A stretch of DNA of 18,686 nucleotides from Thermoplasmatota archaeon (GTDB lineage: Bacteria > Pseudomonadota > Gammaproteobacteria > Burkholderiales > Thiobacillaceae). Both the position numbers and the translations under genes were made by a program. The stretch covers positions 1-18,686 of the forward strand of contig JAMCVR010000260.1 of assembly GCA_023475455.1 (NCBI GenBank). The letters are read 5' to 3'. The notes below the pieces were generated by a model. That model was not told the origin of the DNA and searched no databases. It saw only the letters and a program-made list of their open reading frames with translations. Within the stretch, counting starts at the first letter, position 1, and every line of letters starts with the position of its first letter. This document shows, one piece after another, positions 7,020 through 14,170 of this stretch.

Positions 7020-7204
7020 AAGCGCTGCACGAGCTCGGCGACGTGCCGCTCGACGAGCCCGACGAGTACGCCGAGCAGTGCGATTACGCAGGCTGCTACC
7101 CGTGGCTGGCGGACGTCATCTGCGCGCATCCGCACGACAGCGCGATCCTTTCCGCTTTGCACGGCGGGGATGCGGCAGAGGAAAACACGGATTTTTCGTA
7201 CTGA
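7015..7204 (+). pseudogene. Headless duplicate of the small acidic protein gene
   Basis: This is identical to codons 17-78 of the gene at 5769-6005, including the stop, but it lacks the start, the ribosome-binding site and the first 16 codons. Upstream it is fused in frame to antisense sequence of the truncated PEP-CTERM copy. The open frame therefore extends back to an ATG at 6809 and could encode a chimeric 131-residue product, although no ribosome-binding site supports that. Confidence 0.85.
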
Positions 7205-7250
7205 GCCGCCCAAGCCGGGGCAGCCGTCCGGGCGCGCAATGGCCGCTCAA

Positions 7251-7315
7251 CCGCGTGGGCTTTGCCCACCCTACGCACCTTCGCGCCGATCGTAGGGTGG
7301 GCAAAGCCCACGCGG
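7251..7315. repeat. Perfect REP inverted pair (BIME-like), copy 2
   Basis: Exact duplicate of the element at 6052-6116: 25-bp perfect arms and a 15-nt spacer, carried along in the 1199-bp duplication. Confidence 0.95.
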
Positions 7316-7432
7316 TCCGGCGGTGGAATCGGGCGCCGGTGTTTGCCGAAGCAGCCGGCCGGCCACACCTTGCCGACGCAAACATGCCGCGGGGGGAAAG
7401 TGTCCGCCTTACGCGATTTGCGACCCGCACCG

Positions 7433-7456
7433 AAAAAAGACCCGCCATGAGGCGGG
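7433..7456 (-). terminator. Rho-independent terminator of the PEP-CTERM gene 7590-8291
   Basis: Minus-strand CCCGCC-TCAT-GGCGGG, then T, C and TTTTTT, about 135 nt after the stop at 7590. An additional 8-bp stem (GGCATCGC/GCGATGCC) lies at 7496-7519. Confidence 0.78.
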
Positions 7457-7589
7457 CCAAGATGCGCGTGAACGCATTCGTTGAAACTTGCCCCCGGCAT
7501 CGCCCATTCGAGCGATGCCGTTTCGGGGCGGCTCACGCCTGGCTGGCGACTCAACGCGCCATTATTGGTTTCATTGATGACTGCATGAT

Positions 7590-8291
7590 TTATTTCGACA
7601 TGGCACGGCGGCGCGCGGCGGCAAAGCCGACCAGGCCCAGCCCGGCCAGCATCATGGCGTAGGTTTCCGCCTCGGGCACCGGCGTCACGGCCACCATGAC
7701 GGGGGTCAGGCCGACGAATTTTTTCTCCACGAACGCCAGCGAAGGCGTTGCGCCGGTGGAAGCCAGCAGCAGGTTTTCGACCGTCACGTTGACCGCTTGC
7801 GTGTCGCTCCAGGCACCCAGGTCGAGCATGGCGGCGGCCTGCCAGTTGTGTGTCGGCATGCCCGGCAGATCGAGCGACGCGGATGCGCCGATGCTTGCCG
7901 TCAGATCGGCGAGCGGGCTGGCAACATCGAACACGCGAATCTGCCCTGCCACGTCGGCCGTGCTGCCCGCGCCGAGCAGCAGGTAATCGCCCCGCTCCAC
8001 CAGTCCCATGCCGGCAAACGACCAGCCGGCGCGCGTCGTCACCTGGATGTTCATGGTGTCGCTGGTCAGCGCGAAACCTGCGCCGTTCAGCGATTTGGCC
8101 TCGAAATCGACCGGGGTGAAATACAGCGTGTCGCCCGACACGCTGGCCGGCCCGAACAGGCCCAGCAGCGCATCGTCGAAACTGAAATCGACGGTAGCGC
8201 CCGCCAGGGTGACGGAGGCCGCGAAAGCGGCTCCGGAGAGAGTCTGGCCCAGCAGGAAAATGCAGGCCGCCAGTGTTTTCACGCGCTTCAT
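7590..8291 (-). CDS. PEP-CTERM sorting-domain protein (intact copy)
   Basis: This 233-residue exported protein has a signal peptide (about 1-25, ACIFLLGQTLSGAAFA), a mature region of unknown function (about 26-203) predicted by eye to be beta-rich (VTLAGATVDFSFDD, TLYFTPVDFEAKS), and a C-terminal tail VPEAETYAMMLAGLGLVGF from 205 ending ARRR. The tail identifies it as an exosortase substrate linked to exopolysaccharide export. ATG 8291 has a TAGGAG ribosome-binding site 7 nt upstream. A terminator lies at 7433-7456 and a 12-bp palindrome (8346-8357) lies upstream as a possible operator. The gene is the right-hand, complete member of the 1199-bp duplication; a headless copy lies at 6391-7019. 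Confidence 0.92.
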   Translation of the reverse strand: MKRVKTLAACIFLLGQTLSGAAFAASVTLAGATVDFSFDDALLGLFGPASVSGDTLYFTPVDFEAKSLNGAGFALTSDTMNIQVTTRAGWSFAGMGLVERGDYLLLGAGSTADVAGQIRVFDVASPLADLTASIGASASLDLPGMPTHNWQAAAMLDLGAWSDTQAVNVTVENLLLASTGATPSLAFVEKKFVGLTPVMVAVTPVPEAETYAMMLAGLGLVGFAAARRRAMSK

Positions 8292-8345
8292 GGATTGCTC
8301 CTATGCTTGTTATGGGGTTGGGATCAAGCCCCGGACACCGTCGCC

Positions 8346-8357
8346 CGTGACGTCACG
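8346..8357. promoter_or_regulatory. 12-bp palindrome upstream of the PEP-CTERM gene
   Basis: CGTGACGTCACG is a perfect 12-bp palindrome centred about 60 bp upstream of ATG 8291. It could be a regulator site. No matching palindrome was noticed upstream of the other PEP-CTERM genes. Confidence 0.3.
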
Positions 8358-8464
8358 CAAATCCCCGGACGAGATCTATAAAACCGTTCAGCCTTGCGGC
8401 CACGTGCAAACTGCCGGTTCGCCGGACGCAACTCCGCCCGGGCGAACAAAACCCAGCGCACGCC

Positions 8465-9047
8465 GCACGGATCCGCAAAAAAACACGCAGCGCCGAAACG
8501 GCGTGCGCATGAGATATCGCTGGACTCATCGCCCGGCGAAACAGAAAAGGTCGGGGCATGGGAGATACCCCTTCCGGGCGTCAAACCGTCGACGCCCACT
8601 GCCATTCACGCGCACTGCCTGCTACTTTATTTTGTGCAGCTTCCGGACCGGGGCGCCGGCTCTGTCGTCCAGTCTGGCCAGCCCTGCTGCTCGTCAACCA
8701 CGTGTTATTCGCCTTGCGGCCAGTCTTCCCGCCTGTTTCCCCATCATCGGACACAGGCTCATGCACGCGACGAAACGGAATCTGCAATAGGGAATGCGGC
8801 GCAGCACCGTTTCGGCGTGCGCATGAGACATCGTTGGAAAATCCAACGAAAACAGGACTTGACAATCCCTGGGAGAGGGTTTGTCCGGACATCCGGACTG
8901 CCGATGCCCACTGCTTTTCACGCGCACTGCTTGTTGCTTTATTTTGTACAGCTCTTGTTTTGCCGCGGGCCTTCGAATCTGCTGTCCGGTTGGCTTCCTC
9001 GACTGTGGGCTATCCTAGCGGACGAATGTTTCAGGACTTCGCGTTGA
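8465..9047 (+). other. Two diverged copies of an unknown sequence, possible decayed small genes
   Basis: No confident gene occupies 8292-9096. Within it two stretches (about 8465-8690 and 8775-9010) resemble each other at an offset of 312-314. Block A, GGCGTGCGCATGAGA, is at 8500 and 8814. Block B (8598-8642 and 8910-8954) differs at seven bases. In the plus frame PTA(I/F)HAHCLLLYFVQL six of the seven changes are synonymous, a sign of past coding selection. Copy 2 reads through both blocks in one frame (ATG 8823 to a stop at 9047, 74 codons). In copy 1 the blocks are 2 nt out of phase, so it looks frameshifted. No ribosome-binding site and no family were recognised. Confidence 0.4.
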
Positions 9048-9060
9048 AATGCGGCCTGCC

Positions 9061-9078
9061 ATGAGCCGATCGGCTCAT
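9061..9078. terminator. Perfect 18-bp palindrome after the S8 protease gene
   Basis: ATGAGCCGATCGGCTCAT is self-complementary and lies 19 bp after the protease stop codon (minus strand). It would form a hairpin in the transcript, but no U-run follows, so it is a 3' stabilising hairpin or a protein-binding site as easily as a terminator. Confidence 0.4.
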
Positions 9079-9096
9079 ATGGCGGCGAGCCCGGGG

Positions 9097-11481
9097 TCAG
9101 GCAAGCCTGCGCCGCATCGCCGCGAACAGGCCCGCGCCGAGCAGCAACAGCGCCCACGGCGGCATCGGCACGTCGCCGTCATTGCCGCTTTCACTGGCCG
9201 ATGCCACGCTGAAGGTCTGCATGACCGATGGTGCGGCGCTGTACTGGCTGTCGCCCGGCTGGGTGGCTTCGAGCGTGCAGAGGCCCACTGTGAGCAGCGT
9301 GACGGTGTTTCCGCTCACGCTGCATACGGCTGGCGTCAGCGTAGCGATGCCCACCGGCAATCCGGAGCTGGCGGTGGCGGTTACGCCGAACGGCTCGGTT
9401 CCCAGCGTTTGATCGGCAATGACGGGGAAACTGATGGTTTGCGCGAGCGGGGTGACATCAAAGCTCTGCGTGACCGTGGGGGCGGCGGCATAGCCGGCGT
9501 TGCCGGGCTGGTTGGCCGCGATCGTGCAGACGCCGGAGGCGATCAAACTGGCCTCGCTGCCCGCAACCGTGCATACCGTCGGCGTCTGGCTGCCGAACGT
9601 CACCGCCAACCCCGAGCTGGCCGTGGCGCTCAGGCTGAACACCGAATTCACGGGCATGTCGGCGATCGGAGCGAAGCTGATGGTCTGCGCCTGCAGCAGC
9701 GTCCAGGCGAGCTCGACCGCTCCGCTCGCAGCCGATTTGCCGTCGACCGCGATGCGGTAGGCCGTCCCCGCCGTGGCCGCGAAGCTCAGGCCGCTGGCGT
9801 TGCCCGCCGAGCCATCGTCGTCGTTCGAGGCGACCTCGGCAAGCGCCGACACGCCGCCGCCGGTGTACACCGCCAGCACGGTATCGAAGCCGCTGCCGCG
9901 CGTGTCGAAGCTGGCCGTGCCGGATGCGCCCGCCGTCCACTGCCACCAGACCGATTTGCCGCCGCCGGTGCCAGCGTGAGCGGGCTCGCCCGACTCCGGC
10001 GTCGCATTCAGGTTCCAGCCTGCGGCCGTGCCGCTGTTGCCATCCAGAACCGCGGCCTGGGCGAAAGCGTCGTTGAGCGGCGCCCCCTGGGCCGCGAGCA
10101 GATCGGCACGCGGCTTGACGATGCCGTTGCGCGCATCCGTGACCGATTTTCCGCTGGTGGCAAGGCGGTTCAATCGGTCAGCGGCGGTATCGCCCGGAAA
10201 CGCCTGCGCCAGCACCGCGACCGCGCCGGCGACCACGGGCGCCGACAGCGAGGTGCCCGCGACCGTGACGCCGGTCACCGTGGTCAGCGCGCCGGGCGCG
10301 AGCAACGTCAGGAAACTGGCGCTATTGGAAAAGCACGTCACCTTGTCGGACGCGGTGACGCCGTCGGTGCAATCCGGCTCCGGCCCGGTCCAGGTGAGCC
10401 CGCCCACGTCGGCGTCGTAGACCGCGCCGACCGACACGGCCTCCGGCGTGCAGGCGGGGTTGGCGATGCCGTCGGTGAAACCCTCGTTGCCGCTGGAAAC
10501 GACGCTCAGGATGCCGGCAGCGCGGGCGTCGATGAAGGGCTGGCGGTAGGGGTTGCTGAGCTTGCTGCTGCACGCAGCGGTGTATTTGACCCCATTGCCC
10601 AGGCTCATGTTGAGGGCGACGATGTTGTAGAGCGCGCGGTTGCCGATGGCCCAGTCGATGCCCCCGATGACATCGACGCTGCTGGCCGAGTTGCCGTCGA
10701 ACACGTCGATCGCGACGATGCCCGCGCCGGGCGCCACCGCCGTTGCGGTACCCGCCACCCAGGTGCCATGGCCGTTGGCATCACGCGCATTGTCCTCGGG
10801 CGCGGTGTCGAGCGCCGCCACCACGCGGCAGCCCGCAGGCACGCCGGGCGCGGAGCAGGCACCGAATTCGCTGCGCACGTAATCGACGCCGGTATCGAGC
10901 ACCGCCACCGCGGCGCCGCTGCCGGTGCGGCCCATGACCTGGCTCACCGGGGGCTGGCCGATCAGCGGCAGCGTTTCGTTCAGGTGCGGATACAGCCGGG
11001 TGTCCTCGAACACGGCCACCACCTCCTCGCGCGCCAGCAGCCGCAGCAGCGCCCCGGCGTCGCGGAAGCGCAGGAAAGCCATGGGGATGTGCAGATAGTC
11101 CCGGCGCAGTTCCGCGTCACGCTCGGGCAGCGCCGACAGCGCCCGCGTCTTGAGCGCGCGATAGCGTTCGGCACGCAGGGCGGTCGCCGTCGCATCCTCC
11201 GCCTTGAACCCGCGCCGGCTCAGATGGCGCTCGAGCTCGGCATCGATCGCATCATCCCCGAACAGCACGAGCAATTCGCGCACCTCGCCCGCCTGCACCC
11301 TGCGCCAGGTTTCCGGCGCGATCTTGGCCGCGGCCGCAGCCGGAACCGCGAGCGCATCGACACCCGCCCGCGCCTGCTGGAACGGCATCAGCGCCATCAC
11401 CGCGAGCGCCAGCAGGAAGGCGAAACGAAACCGGCCCGCAGCCAGGTCCGTTCGCTTATCCGAAAAAATACACGCATCCAT
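9097..11481 (-). CDS. Secreted S8 (subtilisin-like) serine protease with C-terminal anchor-like tail
   Basis: This 794-residue exported endopeptidase has: a signal peptide (about 1-39, hydrophobic core FAFLLALAVMALM, then QQARAG); a propeptide-like region (about 60-165); an S8 catalytic domain (about 185-445) with Asp196 in VLDTGVD, His238 in NGHGTWVAGT, Asn332 in SSGNEG and Ser411 in GTSLSAP; a PPC-like beta domain (about 470-595); and two similar Ig-like repeats starting QTISF at about 599 and 681, each with a Cys pair. The end is DVPMPPWALLLLGAGLF then RRR: motif, hydrophobic helix, basic residues, resembling GlyGly-CTERM/IPTL-type sorting tails. The open frame extends 87 codons further upstream, but ATG 11481 starts the signal peptide. 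No clear ribosome-binding site is seen. A rhomboid protease gene lies about 600 bp away, divergent. Confidence 0.94.
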   Translation of the reverse strand: MDACIFSDKRTDLAAGRFRFAFLLALAVMALMPFQQARAGVDALAVPAAAAAKIAPETWRRVQAGEVRELLVLFGDDAIDAELERHLSRRGFKAEDATATALRAERYRALKTRALSALPERDAELRRDYLHIPMAFLRFRDAGALLRLLAREEVVAVFEDTRLYPHLNETLPLIGQPPVSQVMGRTGSGAAVAVLDTGVDYVRSEFGACSAPGVPAGCRVVAALDTAPEDNARDANGHGTWVAGTATAVAPGAGIVAIDVFDGNSASSVDVIGGIDWAIGNRALYNIVALNMSLGNGVKYTAACSSKLSNPYRQPFIDARAAGILSVVSSGNEGFTDGIANPACTPEAVSVGAVYDADVGGLTWTGPEPDCTDGVTASDKVTCFSNSASFLTLLAPGALTTVTGVTVAGTSLSAPVVAGAVAVLAQAFPGDTAADRLNRLATSGKSVTDARNGIVKPRADLLAAQGAPLNDAFAQAAVLDGNSGTAAGWNLNATPESGEPAHAGTGGGKSVWWQWTAGASGTASFDTRGSGFDTVLAVYTGGGVSALAEVASNDDDGSAGNASGLSFAATAGTAYRIAVDGKSAASGAVELAWTLLQAQTISFAPIADMPVNSVFSLSATASSGLAVTFGSQTPTVCTVAGSEASLIASGVCTIAANQPGNAGYAAAPTVTQSFDVTPLAQTISFPVIADQTLGTEPFGVTATASSGLPVGIATLTPAVCSVSGNTVTLLTVGLCTLEATQPGDSQYSAAPSVMQTFSVASASESGNDGDVPMPPWALLLLGAGLFAAMRRRLA

Positions 11482-11533
11482 CCGGTCGCAGGCTAACCGG
11501 CCTTGATGACAGCCATGCGTCATGCGGCATAAG

Positions 11534-11554
11534 CCGTCCGCGGGACGCGGACGG
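11534..11554. other. Perfect 9-bp stem-loop in the S8 protease leader
   Basis: CCGTCCGCG-GGA-CGCGGACGG forms a very stable hairpin about 55 nt upstream of the protease start codon. It may influence translation or be a regulator site; no riboswitch consensus was recognised around it. Confidence 0.45.
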
Positions 11555-11620
11555 TAAGCCCATCGATGAAGACGCGCTCGACCGCCGTATCGCGCCCCCT
11601 CTCCCACGCATATTGCAGCG

Positions 11621-11646
11621 AAAAAAAGACCGCCGGAAAACCGGCG
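11621..11646 (-). terminator. Orphan rho-independent terminator, minus strand
   Basis: Minus-strand CGCCGG-TTTT-CCGGCG is followed by GTC and TTTTTTT. It lies 140 nt upstream of the S8 protease start, and no minus-strand protein gene is visible between it and 12088. It could end a small RNA from about 11650-11800, act as an attenuator in a long protease leader, or be left over from a lost gene. Confidence 0.6.
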
Positions 11647-11737
11647 ATACACGCCAGGGCTGTCGCGTCGGGCTTCCGCGCGACTCGGCCTCGATGATTC
11701 CGGAATGGCCCGGAGAATGCATGAACCTGAATTCCTC

Positions 11738-11769
11738 ACCACAGAGGCACAGGGACATATCTCTGTGGT
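11738..11769. repeat. 9-bp inverted repeat around a 14-nt spacer
   Basis: ACCACAGAG and CTCTGTGGT are exact reverse complements. The CACAGAGGCACAG wording resembles an intergenic repeat seen in many proteobacteria. It is unlike the REP family here and may be the 5' hairpin of the candidate small RNA ending at 11621. Confidence 0.5.
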
Positions 11770-11911
11770 TCAAATGCGGTTTTCAGGATGAAGGCAATAC
11801 CAGCGCACCAATGTTGTCGCCGTGCGTCGCTGCGGTATCGCCGCCGGTTCCACCGGCGGCCGGCGTGATCGTCCCTCCGGCCAGCAGGGCCCGAATGAAA
11901 TCACTGCCCGT

Positions 11912-11983
11912 GCCGCGTGGGCTGTCGCCCACCCCGCGCACCTTCGCGCCGGCCGCAGTCCGTAGGGTGGGTGCAACCCACCG
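11912..11983. repeat. Degenerate REP inverted pair
   Basis: CCGCGTGGGCTGTCGCCCAC is followed, after a GC-rich spacer, by CGTAGGGTGGGTGCAACCCA. The arms have diverged (CCCGCG for CCTACG). It lies between the divergent S8 protease and rhomboid genes. Intergenic 11482-12088 otherwise holds the hairpins listed separately. Confidence 0.85.
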
Positions 11984-11996
11984 TGATTTTCGAGTG

Positions 11997-12022
11997 GTCA
12001 CACCGGTGAAAGCCGGTATGAC
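11997..12022. repeat. Second-family hairpin repeat
   Basis: GTCACACCGG-TGAAAG-CCGGTATGAC forms a 10-bp stem with one G-T wobble. It resembles the widespread GTCATTCCGGC...GCCGGAATGAC intergenic elements and not the GTAGGGTGGG REP family. It lies 67 bp upstream of the rhomboid start. Confidence 0.6.
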
Positions 12023-12088
12023 GAATGACGGCTTGCAACTTGAGCTCGTCTCCCCCATTACAATCCCATTGCCATCATCCGAACCCCC

Positions 12089-12682
12089 ATGCCGCCGATC
12101 ACCCTCGCCCTCATCCTGCTGAATGTCCTGGTCTATGCACTGGAACTGGCCACCGGGCCGGAGATCATTCGCGTCTTCGGCCTGTGGCCGCTGGGGTCGG
12201 GGGGCGCGTTCCATGTCTGGCAGCTCGTCACCTACGGTTTCCTGCACGGCTCGCTGCTGCACCTGGGATTCAACATGGTCGCCATCTGGATGTTCGGCGC
12301 CGCGCTGGAAAAGCGCTGGAACGACCTGCGCTACCTGCTGACCTATCTGCTCAGCGTCGTCGTCGCCGCCATGACGCAGATCGCCGTCGGCGGCTACTTC
12401 CTGCACGCGGCCGGCCCGGTCATCGGCGCCTCCGGCGGCGTGTTCGGCCTCTTGCTGGCCTACGCGATGTATTTCCCCAACCGCGTCATCAGCTTCGTCT
12501 TCCTGCCCTTCATCCAGATTCCCGCGCGCACCTTCGTGCTCGGCTACGGCGCCGTCGAACTGTTTCTCGGCGTCACCAACACCGCCGCCGGCGTCGCCCA
12601 CTTCGCCCACCTGGGCGGCCTGTTCGGCGGCTGGCTGGGGGTGCAGTATTTCCGCGGACGCGGGCTGTTCGGCAAACGCTGA
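12089..12682 (+). CDS. Rhomboid family intramembrane serine protease
   Basis: This 197-residue inner-membrane protease has about six transmembrane helices. Conserved features are HGSLLHLGFNM (His54, His58 and oxyanion Asn62), the catalytic serine S115 in GASGG, and the catalytic His174 in HFAHLGG, followed by the last helix (LFGGWLGVQYF). Rhomboids cleave membrane segments of other proteins. The start ATG 12089 opens directly on the first helix. No Shine-Dalgarno is seen; a TACAAT box at 12058-12063 could be the -10 of a promoter giving a short leader. It stands alone on the plus strand, and a REP pair begins 3 bp after its stop. Its substrate is unknown; the tailed S8 protease next door is a candidate. 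It does not look specifically like rhombosortase, so that role is only a possibility. Confidence 0.93.
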   Translation: MPPITLALILLNVLVYALELATGPEIIRVFGLWPLGSGGAFHVWQLVTYGFLHGSLLHLGFNMVAIWMFGAALEKRWNDLRYLLTYLLSVVVAAMTQIAVGGYFLHAAGPVIGASGGVFGLLLAYAMYFPNRVISFVFLPFIQIPARTFVLGYGAVELFLGVTNTAAGVAHFAHLGGLFGGWLGVQYFRGRGLFGKR

Positions 12683-12684
12683 AG

Positions 12685-12752
12685 CGCGTGGGCTGTCGCC
12701 CACCCTACCCTACGCACCATCGCATCACCGTAGGGTGGGCGACAGCCCACCG
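12685..12752. repeat. REP inverted pair between convergent genes
   Basis: CGCGTGGGCTGTCGCCCACC and its inverse, CGTAGGGTGGGCGACAGCCC (from 12729), flank a short spacer with a small internal CCTAC duplication. It starts 3 bp after the rhomboid stop and sits between it and the 3' end of galE, probably forming hairpins in both transcripts. Confidence 0.92.
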
Positions 12753-12853
12753 TTACGTCACCCCAAAAAACATCAACGCCCGCCTACCGCATGGGCTCCG
12801 CGCACCCTGTCAACTGCCCCTTGCGACTTGAATCTTGCCTCTTGCAACTCGCA

Positions 12854-13864
12854 TCAGGCGTACCCCTCCGGATTCCCCGCCTGCCAGCGCCATGCGTCGG
12901 CACACATCCGCGGCAGATCGTACTCCGCGCGCCAGCCGAGGTCGTGCGCCGCGCGCGAGGGGTCGGCCCAGCATTGGGCGACGTCGCCGGGGCGCCGCGC
13001 CACGATCCGGTACGGCACCTTCTTCCCGCTGGCGGCTTCGAACGCATGCACCATGTCGAGCACGCTCACCCCGCGCCCGGTGCCAAGGTTCCAGGTCTGC
13101 ACGCCGTGCAGTTCATGCAGCCGGTTCAGCGCCGCCGCATGCCCGCGCGCCAGGTCGACCACGTGGATGTAATCGCGCACGCCGGTGCCGTCGGGCGTCG
13201 GGTAGTCGCCGCCGAACACGTTGAGGTGCGGGTGGCGCCCCACCGCCACCTGCGCGATATACGGCATCAGGTTGTTGGGAATGCCGCGCGGGTCCTCGCC
13301 GATCAGCCCCGATTCGTGCGCGCCCACCGGGTTGAAATAACGCAGCAGCGCAACATTCCAGCCGCCATCCGCGCGCGCGATATCGCGCAGCATCTCCTCG
13401 ATGAAGAGCTTGGACCGGCCATAGGGATTTGTGGCCGACAGCGGAAAGTCCTCGGTGATCGGCACCGTCGCCGGGTCGCCGTACACCGTGGCCGACGACG
13501 AGAACACCACAGCCTTCACCCCCGCCGCCGCCATTTCCTCGAACAGCGCGATGCTGCCGGCGATGTTGTTGTCGTAATACAAGAGCGGCTTTTCCACCGA
13601 CTCGCCCACCGCCTTCAGGCCGGCGAAATGCACCACCGCATCGATCGCATGCCGGGCGAACAATGCGCGCAGCGCAGCGCGATCGCGGATGTCGCCCTGC
13701 ACGAATTCAACTGGCCGGCCCGCAATCCGCGCCACCCGCTCCAGCGACTTCACGCTGCTGTTCGACAGATTGTCGAACACCACCACATCGTGCCCCGCCG
13801 CCAGGCATTCCACCGCCGTGTGCGACCCGATATAGCCGGCACCGCCGGTCAACAGAACCTTCAA
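12854..13864 (-). CDS. galE: UDP-glucose 4-epimerase
   Basis: This 336-residue cytoplasmic enzyme interconverts UDP-glucose and UDP-galactose, supplying galactose units for polysaccharide. It is an extended short-chain dehydrogenase: the NAD-binding GGAGYIGSH is at 7-15, the catalytic serine in SSSATVYG (122-129), YxxxK at Y148-K152, and the C-terminal substrate region has [13 protein letters not shown]. Length is typical. The start appears to be TTG at 13864: a strong AGGAGGAG (13871-13878) lies 6 nt upstream and [10 protein letters not shown] begins directly there. It is the last gene of the minus-strand polysaccharide block, separated from the WecG-type gene by about 300 bp of repeats, so it may have its own promoter. 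The only reasonable alternative is another NDP-sugar epimerase of the same family. Confidence 0.95.
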   Translation of the reverse strand: MKVLLTGGAGYIGSHTAVECLAAGHDVVVFDNLSNSSVKSLERVARIAGRPVEFVQGDIRDRAALRALFARHAIDAVVHFAGLKAVGESVEKPLLYYDNNIAGSIALFEEMAAAGVKAVVFSSSATVYGDPATVPITEDFPLSATNPYGRSKLFIEEMLRDIARADGGWNVALLRYFNPVGAHESGLIGEDPRGIPNNLMPYIAQVAVGRHPHLNVFGGDYPTPDGTGVRDYIHVVDLARGHAAALNRLHELHGVQTWNLGTGRGVSVLDMVHAFEAASGKKVPYRIVARRPGDVAQCWADPSRAAHDLGWRAEYDLPRMCADAWRWQAGNPEGYA

Positions 13865-13926
13865 TTCGACTCCTCCTCGTTATTCGCCGGCTGCAATCCC
13901 GATCAGCCCCGGCGCCCGTTCTCTCC

Positions 13927-13976
13927 CGCGTGGGCTGCGCACCTTCGCACCACCGTAGGGTGGGCGGAGCCCACGC
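13927..13976. repeat. REP pair with a partly deleted left arm
   Basis: The left element CGCGTGGGCTGCGC jumps straight to ACCTTCGCACC, missing the CCACCCTAC part. The right element CGTAGGGTGGGCGGAGCCCA is complete. It lies upstream of galE. Confidence 0.8.
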
Positions 13977-14095
13977 AGAACGCCGAATGAATACGCGCCA
14001 TCCTTTGGCAGGCCCGCGAACGGTGGGCAGCGCCAATCCTACAACTTTGAACGTTGCATCCACCAGCGCGTGGGCCGCACCCGCAAGGGGTAGGC

Positions 14096-14130
14096 CGTGG
14101 TTGTAAGCCGCTAAAGCGGCAACAACCACG
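14096..14130. repeat. Compound hairpin repeat of a different sequence class
   Basis: Outer arms CGTGGTTG/CAACCACG enclose inner arms GCCGCT/AGCGGC. The element sits between REP-like halves (GCGTGGGCC at 14068 and CTCCGCCCACCC at 14131), as if it had been inserted into or combined with a REP. The 306 bp between galE and the WecG-type gene hold only this, the REP at 13927-13976 and degenerate repeat pieces. Confidence 0.65.
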
Positions 14131-14170
14131 CTCCGCCCACCCTGCAAACTTGTAACCTGAATCCTGCAAC

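Larger units (their letters stand above)
5816..8218. repeat. Exact tandem duplication, 1199-bp unit
   Basis: Positions 5816-7019 equal 7015-8218 at a constant offset of 1199; both strand translations agree throughout. The ends share only GGAGG (5816-5820, 7015-7019, 8214-8218), so the join looks like a microhomology or slippage event and not recombination between long repeats. The left breakpoint lies in the small acidic gene and the right one in the signal-peptide region of the third PEP-CTERM gene. Each gene therefore keeps one intact and one headless copy. Confidence 0.93.

Noticed and set aside
5897..7213. 438-codon minus-strand open frame across the duplication
   Set aside because: It crosses the duplication junction in the wrong frame relative to the PEP-CTERM gene and includes translated REP sequence.
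8694..8927. 77-codon minus-strand frame sharing SHAHA with a frame at 8353-8559
   Set aside because: The similarity comes from the diverged DNA repeat; in the minus frame the differences between copies change amino acids, so coding there is not supported.
9049..11496. 815-codon plus-strand open frame
   Set aside because: It is antisense to the S8 protease, Arg/Ala/Gly-rich with no motifs; the protease frame has the catalytic triad and a signal peptide.
11481..11560. c-di-GMP (GEMM) riboswitch before the S8 protease
   Set aside because: A GACGCA string and GC-rich stems are present, but the conserved GEMM core and tetraloop-receptor elements are not recognisable.
11942..12088. tRNA or other structured RNA gene before the rhomboid
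   Set aside because: Only REP and hairpin repeats are seen; no cloverleaf or T-loop consensus is present.
12791..13990. 399-codon plus-strand open frame over galE
   Set aside because: Antisense shadow; the minus strand encodes a complete UDP-glucose 4-epimerase.
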